From NCBI GenBank assembly GCA_030015575.1, contig JASDDO010000018.1, positions 228,145,138 to 228,209,137 of the forward strand: DNA of 64,000 nucleotides. The letters are read 5' to 3'. The DNA comes from Agapanthus africanus (Eukaryota; Streptophyta; Magnoliopsida; Asparagales; Amaryllidaceae). Position 1 is the first letter of the stretch. The number at the start of each line of letters is the position of its first letter. A model generated the notes under the pieces. It was not told the origin of the DNA. It saw only the letters and a list, made by a program, of their open reading frames with translations, and searched no databases. Both the position numbers and the translations under genes were made by a program. Shown in pieces: positions 26,095 through 36,179 of this stretch.

Positions 26095-26790
26095 CATTTT
26101 CCGAACCTTTCCATAAAACCATACGGCTTCTACAACGTTTTGCCCGAACTTGGGAAAGTGTCTGTGGGGGACTCTAATGACTCATAAACACACTGGCACT
26201 GGGTATAACCACTAGCACGTCAGAGGTACAAGCTGTACGTAACGGTTGCCTATGTATTGATTGGAAGGGAAGATGACGAGCGGACTCATCTCTAAACCCT
26301 ACTGAGCCTGACAGTGACAATGTATATACAGTCCGGTCCGTTCTTCTATGAGTATCGCTTATCTGCTTAGGGGGCTGGTAACGTCAGACCCCCATTAGCG
26401 GTATAAGTCGTGTCAGAGAGTGGCCCAGAACACCCTGAGATACTACTGGAGTACCTACCAGTAAATCTCCTGCCTCGGCCGAGCGATTTGTGTAATGGCT
26501 CTCCTAGACACAGCGCGATCTCACCCCCAATACCGGGAGAGACGAATCCCCCACGATCCTCTCACTGACTCCATGTGGCTCGGGACTGTACCCAACTAAA
26601 ACCTGTTTGCACAACTCCTTTAAGCGTTGTAGGGTAGTAATCTAAGCACAGTGGAAACTCACACGAGACAAATGACGATCTCAGTTCGTCAAACTATCCT
26701 GTACACATGTCACCAGGGAACTGCTATCAGACGATACGTATAATACCAACTAGCATGTTCCCGGCGAGTCCTGTCCGGTGTACTCATAAC

Positions 26791-26795
26791 CCAAT
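26791..26795. repeat. Target-site duplication of element C
   Basis: CCAAT at 26791-26795 and exactly again at 49533-49537, bounding C inside the LTR of A. Confidence 0.95.
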
Positions 26796-29037
26796 TGTTA
26801 GTTGTATGTATGCCCTAGAGGCCCGTATTGTACAGATGATGTAGATTATATTGGATGCTTGGACATATATAGAGATGACTTTCTTGCTCGATATGATAGT
26901 ATGCTATCTGATTGCTCTTTATCTTAACATGTACACTTGTCTCTTTAAACTGTCCATTAGTTACATGTTGGTAAAGCCCTTAGGATGTGTACTTGACTGC
27001 CTGGACTATGATGCAGATCATACTAGTGGGGACATGGTAGTCCATAAGTACATCCTTCAAGGTCCCTAGTCGTGGGTGTATCGAGACGGGGCATCGATAT
27101 ACCAGTGTAGACTAGCGTATACGTTTCTCGACCCATGAGATGGGCGATGGATGATCCCATATCCATTGGTGTTTGACATCAGAGATGGTATACGGGTGCT
27201 CAGTGGAGACTGAGTACACTGGACGGACTCACCGAGAACTCCCAGATGGTATTATACCTCACGTCAGATGGCAGTTCTCAGGTGACACTTGTGCAGGTTA
27301 GTCTGTAGACCCGAGATCGTCATAGAGTCTTGTGTGATTCCCACTGTGCTTTGATCTGCACCTTACCACGTCCATGAGGGCATGCAAAATGGTGGTTTTT
27401 GGGTACAGTCCCGAGTCATATGGAGGCAATGAGCGATAGGAGGGGTTTCGTCTCTCCCGGTATTGGGGGTTGATGTTGCGCTGTGCTCGATTGGCCATAA
27501 CAGGGAAGTCCCTGGCCAGGGCTGATCAGAGATTTGCTGGTAAGTGTTACCAGTAGTTTCTCGACCCGTTATGAGCCTCACATCGGCACGACTTATCGGT
27601 TATTGGGGTCTGACGTTTACCACCCCTAGACTTGATATGCGACATATCAGACGAACAGACCGGACTCTACGGTAAGTGTTACTGGTTGGATTCACAGGAG
27701 TGTGAGCGGGCTGGCTCGTCGATCTTCTGATCGCTCAATACCCGGATGGCCGTTACGTTTAGCAGACCGCTTGCGGCTTGTGGGTGCTTGATATGATCAT
27801 CATCTGCTGCCGGCGTATTGACGAGTCTTTAGAGTCCTACACAGAGGTTTCCTGGCTCAAGCGAAATGAAATAGGAGCGCATATGAGATATGTGCAGGAC
27901 CGAGAATAATGCGTGTATGTGATACCGTATTCCATTCTCGCGATGAATGTATCGATTGGTTATATGCGATATAACCTAGATATCGAATCAAGGATTGATT
28001 CGATAAGCCGATACATAGGATACTAGTCGGTTATATGCGATATGACCGGATCGTTAAATCAAGTGTTGATTTAATAATTTAATGTATAATTATATATTTG
28101 ATATATTACTTTGCATTAACTAGTATTGGTTCACTTTAAAAGGTTTTTCTCACTTGAAGTTCATAAGTTGTATATGTGATGTACTTTTGTGCACTTGATT
28201 GTATCATGTTTGATGATGCATGCTCACTTGGGTTTGTGTAAAGAATTATACCATGGTTAAGTTAATGATTAGGGTTTTGTTTATTTGATTTACTTATTTA
28301 TTTATTTATTTCTTTTCATTTATATTAGGAAAAGAAATGAAATGGCGGCTCATTTTGGACTTTCATTTGAAGCTTCATGAAGCTTTGAATGGTTTGACCA
28401 TTTTGTCTCTTTTCTTAACCCTAACCATTCACTTGAACCATAGTTGATTCTCTGCACAAGTTATCTTGACCATGGTTGCTATATGATAAGTATAATCCAT
28501 TTTCTATTTGATGGATTATTCTTATCATAATCATCTTCATCTTCTTCTTCTTCTTGACATAAAGAAAAGCTTGCCTTCATCAATGGCAACTTGATCAAAA
28601 GTGTGAGAAATCCAATTCTAAAGTGAACCCACCTCCTATTTCTTCAAGCTCTACCTCTTGCTAAGTAGTATAGGGTGTTTTCTTCACAAGTTTCACAACT
28701 TGGTGATGTTGGAGCTTGATCTTGTGTAGCCTCGACGTAGATCATCTTCGGCATCGTAGCCGACGACTAGTCCGCTCATTTTCTCCGATGAAGCAGATGC
28801 AAGAGTCCGCGATTCGAGATGGACAGCGAGGGGACGACTACGTGGAGTTAAGGAAGTGGATAATCGGATCTATAAAGGTTGTAGCTTCTCATCTTTAGTT
28901 AAGTTGTTAACTAGTTTAATGTTTCGCCTAAAATTCTAGTTAACGATCCGTATTAGAGTTTCTCGGCACTTGTAAAATTTGAAATTGGCATGGTTGATGC
29001 CTTGTGAGACCTCTTGAGAGTGCCTAGGAACCCTACA
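26796..29037 (+). repeat. Element C 5' LTR
   Basis: TGTTAG...CTACA, 2242 bp. The upstream third is homologous to the TGTTGG LTRs (shared blocks around ACAGTCCCGAG and CTCTCCCGGTATTGGGGG), while the rest differs. A cluster of four hairpins lies at 27948-28074. No convincing TATA box was singled out; an AT-rich stretch lies at 28080-28115. Confidence 0.93.
27948..28074 (+). promoter_or_regulatory. Cluster of four hairpins in the C-type LTR
   Basis: Within 127 bases: GGTTATAT/ATATAACC (27958-27976), ATCGAATCA/TGATTCGAT (27982-28004), a GCG-loop hairpin like the first (about 28028-28046) and TTAAATCAA/TTGATTTAA (28054-28074). TGTATCG (27948-27954) and CGATACA (28009-28015) close the first two into one branched fold. 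The cluster recurs in the right LTR (about 48443-48572) and in H (about 56806-56936). Confidence 0.7.
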
Positions 29038-29038
29038 G

Positions 29039-29051
29039 TGGTATCAGAGCC
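29039..29051 (+). other. Element C primer-binding site
   Basis: TGGTATCAGAGCC one base after the 5' LTR; initiator-Met tRNA type. Confidence 0.92.
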
Positions 29052-29240
29052 CAGCTAGAGCCTTAGGCGATGTCTAGACGACGTTTGAAACCCGAATGAA
29101 CATCGAAACCCTAAAAGAAATTGCTCTCTGTACTTTTTTCAAAAACTGGGTTTTTTCCAGATTAAAAATGCTTAAAAAATTCAGCAGGGAATTCTAAGAA
29201 TTACGGTGCAAAAATTATCTCATGATGCCTCTAAAGCGCG

Positions 29241-29281
29241 GCGGAACCGCGGCAGAAGCCTGGCTTCTGCGGCGGTTCTGC
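29241..29281 (+). promoter_or_regulatory. GC-rich leader hairpin, element C
   Basis: Twenty-base arms at 29241-29260 and 29262-29281 pair with only two mismatches. The hairpin begins 202 nt after the primer site starts. Compared with H, two base pairs in the stem have changed on both sides, so pairing is kept. Confidence 0.8.
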
Positions 29282-30636
29282 GGCCACTTGATGGGATTTG
29301 CCTTTAAACTTTGCACAGTAATTCTTGTTTTCAGGTGCTGAGTTTTATGGGAATTTTTAATATTTATTCAAGAGTTGAATTTTTTGGGGTTATTTTGGGG
29401 ATTCGATGATTCGATCGGATGATCAGATTTTGTCTATGTGGATTCCGGATATTTTTTTTTGAATATGTTAAAAAGTTCGACCGGATATAAATACCCAACT
29501 TTTCCCCTGCCGGAAAATTTCCAAGTGTTGGATTTTTCTCAGGTTTAAAGACGTTCCAAGTAGTGCAAGTAACGCGATGGTCCCTCTAGAAGACAACAAA
29601 CCTTAACTCGATTATGTGACCGTTTTGAACTGCCCTTTGAACCTTCGGGTTTGGGGCAGTACGGCGTGCCACATGTGAGGCATTGGCTTGACCCTTCTAC
29701 GGCTGGACCGTTGGTACTGAGGCATGAAGTGAATGTCTTTGAACTTATTTCATGTGTTGAACAGTTTCGGGAAAACTTGGGTGTTCGAATGTTCGATCGG
29801 AAAGTTTAATATTTTCTATTTATCCGGAATGGGATACAATAATTGGAATTCACAAACAGTTATGAGATAACTGGATGAATGTTATAAATCTAGCGGTTTA
29901 GTCTCACCTGATATTGAAAAGAGTTTTCGATAATGGGACTAAAATGCGGGGTTTATAATTGTTAGGCATGCGATGTCTAAAGAGACTGCGGATTCCAACT
30001 GTTGTAGTTTTACACTTTCTTTTCTATGACCGTAAGTGTAATATGTGATATCGCCGGTTTCGTTGCTATATGTCAACGACAATTGGGATGCGCATATTTA
30101 CTTACGTTGATGACATGTGATGTTATGTGTTGCTGGATATGTTATATTGGATAGTCGTGTTCGAATAGCCGGGGTTTTTTATGTGAGATGAGTGTTTTTC
30201 ATTTTCATTCATGTAAAAACTTGTATGTAATATTCTTTTATTGGGGCACTTCCAATAAACCGCTGCGCCATCTGTGATGTGATCATGTGATGTTCTGTGA
30301 TAGATACAGTATATAGTATATATGATATATTATATAGACGTTACTTATGTTTTTCACCCGCACTAGCCCTGCCCTGCTCTGTCATTAGTTACCTAACCTA
30401 ACGGTGCACGAGGGGACATCCAGGCGAATGCGGATGGCATAAGTGTACGTCATATTTTATCTGTGATGTTTAGGTGACTTATAATGATGGGACTTCATTA
30501 ATGTGATTAATGAAAGAAAAGAAACCTAAGATGTTGTAGAATCAAATTTTAAACAAAAATAGGTAGCTACAGTTCTTGCTTTGCATAGCGGTATATATGA
30601 TATACCCTGCACCTTATTCGATGAGGAAAGGACCGA

Positions 30637-30802
30637 GATCCCTTCACCGGGAGTGACTCCTTTAGCAATAACTGCCAGATGCTACACACTCGGTTTGATT
30701 TTTGATTGCTTCTATAGTTTCAGCTTTGCACAGTGATATATATGATATATCCCGTACCTCGTTCGACGAGGAAAGGGCCGACGATCCCTTCACCGGGAGT
30801 GA
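30637..30802 (+). promoter_or_regulatory. Paired 20-base leader motif, element C
   Basis: GATCCCTTCACCGGGAGTGA at 30637-30656 and 30783-30802, identical to the copies in A, B and D although the surrounding leader has diverged. Confidence 0.78.
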
Positions 30803-30962
30803 CCCTTTAGCAAAACTAGAAAAGCCTCAAAATCACTCCATTTCAAAACTTCACTTGATTCTACAACGATATCAAGTTCTTTACGCTCATGGTTTTTCTG
30901 AAAAACCTGCGTAGCCCTCCGTCATTTCAGATAGATGTTATTTAGTATTCGTACTATGTTTG

Positions 30963-31151
30963 TTGACTTAGTCAAGGCATAGTGTACGGTAGCTAAATAA
31001 TGTTTATCTGTTACAACATGAGATGTGATTGGATTAGGGCATTCGCACGGCCTTGTTGACTCAGTCAAGGGTCGTACGGGTGGGTTTAATTCAATCGAGA
31101 AATGCACGGGTTGAACTTGACTATCGATTTATTGTTTGTTGACTTAGTTAA
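30963..31151 (+). repeat. Triple TTGACT-AGTCAA motif, element C leader
   Basis: Near-palindromes TTGACTTAGTCAA (30963-30975), TTGACTCAGTCAA (31056-31068) and TTGACTTAGTTAA (31139-31151), spaced 93 and 83 bases. In D the matching copies read TTGTTGGCCAAAGTCAAGG and lie near 41675, 41767 and 41852. The half-site TTGAC is also the W-box core bound by WRKY factors; whether that matters here is unknown. Confidence 0.65.
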
Positions 31152-31760
31152 GTCATAGATCGCTAGGGGCAAAAGCATTATTGGGAATTTCAAGTGTTGA
31201 AATTTGCAATGAGATTGCATACCTTCTATGAGATAGTTGGATCCCGATACCCACTGCGAGTAAGAGTTACTCCTGGGAGAGTTTTACAGATTACAATTAG
31301 CTGATCAAGTAGGTGTCTAGAAAGGTGTCAACGGGGTTACGCCTCTGGGAAAATGAGGTTTACATTAATTAGGTTCGTGCGAAAGCACGAGGGACCTCCC
31401 TCAAAGTACCGACACTGGCCTGGCTGAAAGATTGGCGAACTTGTAGTGTGTAATTAATCCCGGCTAGTCTTTCCTTTTAAGGTTTGAAGGAAGATTTGAT
31501 AAAAACCAGTGGGAGCCATCCTGATTAAATAAGATAATAACCAATCTGATCTTGCACGAGCTTACGCTAAAGTGTTTTCTTCTTTCTCTCTCCAGGTAGC
31601 GACCATGTCATGCCCTAATAAAGATAATAATATGGATGTATTGACCGAACCCGCATGTTATACTGTGTAGGGGAACGTTGGACCCGTTCTTTCTTATAAG
31701 AGTTATAAGACTGAACAGGGAATAGGAGAATATCTAGATTCTCATGCCGCCCAAAAGAAC

Positions 31761-34700
31761 ATGCATGTTGATGCTTCTTCTTCGGGTGTGTTAGTTATTG
31801 AGAACTATTTTTCAGTTCACCCTACGTCCTGGGTATTAGATACCGGATCAGGATCCCACATATGTAAGCAGTTACATGGGCTACGGAAAGGTAGAGAACT
31901 GGGTAAAGGTGATCATTCCGTTCAAGTAGGGAATGGGGAAAATGTTGCAGCCAAAGCTGTTGGCATATATCACCTGGTATTGCCAAATGGTGATACACTA
32001 GTTCTGAATGAGTGCTATTATATACCGAAAATGATGTGCAACATTATATCAGTCTCTTTATTAAGTAAAGAAGGATATAATTTTGTAGTAAAGGATAATG
32101 TTATGAACATATTCCTAGATCAAAAGTTGATTGCATCAGGCTCGTTACATAATGGCATATTCATTCACAATCAAAATACAGTCCTCAATATACAAAACAC
32201 ACATAAGTGGAAAAGCTCAGAAATGAACGAATCCTTCTTGTTGCACTGTAGACTTGGTCATATCAATGAGACACGACTAGCTAAGTTGCATATGAATGGA
32301 TATTTGAATTCATTCAAATTATCATCTTATGACACTTGCCATTCATGTCTCAAAGGAGAGATGACCAAAACTCCGTTCACAGGACACGGAGAAAGAGTTA
32401 CTGAACTCTTGGGACTGATACATAGTGATGTATGCGGTCCTATGTCTACACATGCCAGAAATGGTTCTTCCTACTTCATTACATTCACTGACGATCTCTC
32501 TAGATACGGGCATGTGTTCCTGTTGAAACACAAGTCTGAAGCTTTTGAGAAATTCAAAGAATATAAGCACGAGGTAGAGAACCAAACGGGCAAAAGTATT
32601 AAGATTCTTCGATCTGATCGAGGAGGTGAATACTTAAGCATTGAATTCCTGGATTATCTAAAAGAGAATGGGATTCTCTCTCAGCTTACTCCTCCTTATA
32701 CACCACATCACAACGGTGTATCAGAACGAAGGAATCGCATCCTATTAGATATGGTGCGCTCAATGATGAGCAATGCTGAGTTACCTATTTCTTTTTGGGG
32801 CTATGCGCTTGAGACAGCCATATACCTATTGAATCTGGTTCCGTCTAAATCTGTACCTACCACACCATATGAGATATGGAGTGGGAAGAGACCATATTTT
32901 AAACGAATTAAGATATGGGGTTGTCCGGCCTATGTCAAAAAGCAAAATACGGACAAACTCGAGGCACGATCAGTTCTTTGCAAGTTTGTGGGATATCCAA
33001 AGAATTCTCAAGGATATTTTTTCTACCAAGCCGAGGAACAAAGAGTGTTTGTTGCTCAACATGCCACCTTTTTGGAGAGGGAATTTCTCGCAAAAGAAAT
33101 TAGTGGCAAAGAGGTAGAGCTGGAAGAGGTTCCAGCACCACAAACTACAACTAATGATTTAGTAGAACCAGAGGATTCAGTAGTACCCGACGAACCCCAG
33201 CCTCTCTGCCGATCTAGTAGGGTTTCTCGTCCACCTGAGAGATACTACGGTTTTCTCATTGACGGTGGAAGCGAAGATTGCATCATGGAGGATGATGACC
33301 CAACTAGCTTCGAGCAGGCCATCACGAGTAGGGACTCAGTGAAATGGCTGGATGCTATGCGGTCCGAGATGGAATCCATGTACACCAACAAAGTATGGAC
33401 TTTGGATTTTGCTCCTGAAGGGGTAAAACCCATCGGGAGCAAGTGGATCTTCAAGAAAAAACTTGGTGTAGATGGGAAAGTGGAGACTTTCAAAGCTAGA
33501 CTTGTAGCAAAGGGTTTTCGTCAAAGACCAGGTGTGGACTATGACGAAACCTTTTCTCCAGTGGCTATGCTTAAATCCATCCGGATCATGCTTGCCGTCG
33601 CTGCATATCATGATTACGAAATCTGGCAAATGGATGTTAAGACCGCCTTTCTAAATGGTGATTTAGAAGAGTGCGTGTACATGACTCAGCCAGAGGGCTT
33701 CGTAGACAGTGGGAGCAGCGGGAAGGTGTGCAAGCTGCTTAAATCCATTTATGGATTAAAGAAAGTATCGCGGAGTTGGAACATCTGCTTTGACGTCGTT
33801 ATCAAAGAGTTTGATTTCGTCAAAAACCCAGATGAACCTTGTATCTACAAGAAGGTAGCAGAGAGTAAGGTGGTCTTCCTCGTATTGTACGTGGACGACA
33901 TACTCTTGATAGGAAATGATATTCCTATGCTGCAATCGGTCAAGCTCTTCTTATCACAAAGATTCTCAATGAAAGATCTTGGTGATGCCTCCTGCATATT
34001 GGGAATCAGGATCTATAGAGATAGATCCAAACGGATATTGAGATTGTCCCAATCCAGGTACATTGACACCATACTAAAGAGGTTTAGTATGGAAGAATCC
34101 AAGCGTGGGAACTTGCCCACGATCTCTGGAGTCACTCTCTCCAAAGAGATGTCTCCCAAGACTGATTTGGAGAGAGCTCGCATGCACGGGATACCCTATG
34201 CTTCGGCTGTAGGCTCTATCATGTACGCGATGCTATGTACCAGACCCGATGTAGCTTACTCACTAAGTGTAGTGAGCAGGTATCAAGCTGATCCTGGAGA
34301 GAGTCACTGGACAGCTGTGAAGAGCATTCTCAAGTACTTATGAAGGACTAAAGAGATGCTCTTGGTGTATGGTAACGAAGAACTCCAAGTGGAGTCCTTT
34401 ACCGATTCGAGCTTCCAGAGTGATAAGGACGACTCTAAGTCGCATTCGGGATTTGTCTTTACCCTTTACGGAGGGGCGGTTAGCTGGAAGAGTTCCAAGC
34501 AGGAAACCATGGCAGACTCGACGATGGAGGCTGAATACATCGCTGCCAACGATGCTGCCAAAGAGGCTGTCTGGATCAAGAAGTTCATTACTGAACTTGG
34601 AGTGGTTCCATCCATTGAGCATCCAATACCCTTGTATTGTGATAACAACGGAGCAGTGGCTTTGGCCAAGGAACCCAGGTCCCATCTGCGATCCAGGCAT

Positions 34701-34877
34701 ATTTTGAGGCGGTATCACCTGATCCGGGAAATAGTTGATCGCCGGGAGATCGAGGTCAGGAGGGTTGACACGAAGAACAACACGGTGGATCCACTCACGA
34801 AGGCCATTCCCCAGATACAGTTTGAGAGACTCTTCGGGATGCTCGGTATGAGATACTATAGTAGCTGGCCCTAGTGC
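31761..34877 (+). pseudogene. Copia pol region (protease, integrase, RT, RNase H), broken
   Basis: A fossil pol with domains in copia order: protease LDTGSGSH near 31840; GAG-pre-integrase LLHCRLGHIN near 32240; integrase zinc finger and core with SDVCGP near 32420, RSDRGGEY near 32610 and HNGVSERRN near 32710; reverse transcriptase with YVDDILL near 33890; RNase H with DSTMEAEY near 34515. Integrase before RT identifies Ty1/copia. The frame is open over most of its length, with about one break. A recognisable gag is absent upstream. Confidence 0.9.
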
Positions 34878-34888
34878 AAGTGGGAGAT
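34874..34888 (+). other. Element C polypurine tract
   Basis: GTGCAAGTGGGAGAT directly before the 3' LTR, identical to the tract of the non-coding family. Confidence 0.88.
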
Positions 34889-35418
34889 TGTTAGTTGTAT
34901 GTATGCCCTAGAGGCCAGTATTGTACAGATGATGTATATTATATTGGATGCTTGGACATATATAGAGATGACTTTCTTGCTCGATATGATAGTATGCTAT
35001 CTGGTTGCTCTTTATCTTAACATGTATACTTGTCTCTTTAAACTGTCCATTAGTTACATGTTGGTAAAGCCCTTAGGATGTGTACTTGACTGCCTGGACA
35101 TGATGCAGATCATACTAGTAGGGACATGGTAGTCCATAAGTACATCCTTCAAGGTCCCTAGTCGTGGGTGTATCGAGACGGGGCATCGATATACCAGTGT
35201 AGACTAGCGTATACGTTTCTCGACCCATGAGATGGGCGATGGATGATCCCATATCCATTGGTGTTTGACATCAGAGATGGTATACGGGTGCTCAGTGGAG
35301 ACTGGGTACAATGGACGGACTCACCGAGAACTCCCAGATGGTATTATACCTCACGTCAGATAGCAGTTCTCAGGTGACACTTGTGCAGGTTAGTCTGTAG
35401 ACCCGAGATCGTCATAGA
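34889..35418 (+). repeat. Element C 3' LTR, piece 1
   Basis: TGTTAG start, 530 bp matching 26796-27325, then interrupted by element D. The rest of this LTR is 47823-49532. Confidence 0.93.
35414..35418. repeat. Target-site duplication of element D
   Basis: ATAGA at 35414-35418 and exactly at 47818-47822. Taking out D plus one copy restores the C LTR. Confidence 0.95.
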
Positions 35419-36179
35419 TGTTGGAGATAGTGCCCTCAGAGTCAATTATTGGATCACAGGCACGTGATTGCAATGATTGAGGGAGGACCTATCCCGGTGG
35501 GACAGTCTTAATCGAAATGATCGTATGCTATCTGGTTTACCTTTATCATCGTGTACTGCTTTAGGTGACCTGACAGGTCGCTATTGCACGTTGATAGAGC
35601 CCCTAGGATTCTTGCTTGACTGCCAGCAGTATGAGGGCGATCATATAAGTGAGAGCTGGAGGGTATAAGCACATCGTTAAAAGGTCCCTAGTCGTTGGGG
35701 TTTTCGAGACAGGGCATCGATTCTCCAGAGTAGACTAGTGTATACAGTCGAGACCCCGACGAGGGGCGGTGGCCGGTCTCACAAGCCACTGGTGTCAGTT
35801 GGTTCACCTAAGATGTATACAGGTGCTCATTGGGTTATGAGTACACCGGACAGGACTCGCCGGGAACATGCTAGTTGGTCTTATACCTAACGTCAGATAG
35901 CAGTTCCCAGGTGACATGTTTACAGGTTAGTTCATCGACCTGGGGATCGTCATTTGTCTCGTGTGAGTTCCCACTGTGCTTTGATTACTACCCTACCACG
36001 GCTCAAAGGAGTCGTGCAAACAAATTTTAGTTGGGTACAGTCCCGAGCCATATGGAGGCAGTGAGCGGATCTTCAGGGGTTCGTCTCTCCCGGTATTGGG
36101 GGTGAGGTCGCGCTGTGTCTAGGAGAGCCATTACACAATGTCCTTGGCCAAGGCAGGAGATTTACTGGAAGGTATTCCA
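35419..36179 (+). repeat. Element D 5' LTR, piece 1
   Basis: TGTTGGAGATAG start; 761 bp matching 45599 onward, then interrupted by solo LTR E. The remainder is 38416-39873. Confidence 0.92.
36175..36179. repeat. Target-site duplication of solo LTR E
   Basis: TTCCA at 36175-36179 and TTTCA at 38411-38415, with one mismatch. Confidence 0.8.

Larger units (their letters stand above)
25280..26795 (-). repeat. Element A 5' LTR, piece 2
   Basis: The A LTR resumes after B and its target duplication. It carries one hairpin unit (26075-26094) where B, D, E and F have two, so it branched before that duplication. It is cut at 26795 by element C. Confidence 0.85.
29052..31760 (+). other. Element C untranslated leader, no recognisable gag
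   Basis: About 2.7 kb without a substantial open frame. It holds, in order, the GC-rich hairpin, two 20-base motifs, three TTGACT-AGTCAA type motifs, and a pyrimidine-rich tract ending in AG (31574-31595) just before a short ATG context. Where gag would be expected, only a short stretch separates this tract from the protease, so gag is not recognisable. The leader is collinear with those of A, B, D and H. Confidence 0.8.

Noticed and set aside
29039-29051. Initiator-Met-like sequence considered as part of a tRNA gene
   Set aside because: Only the 3' complement is present, next to an LTR; it is a primer-binding site with no tRNA body.
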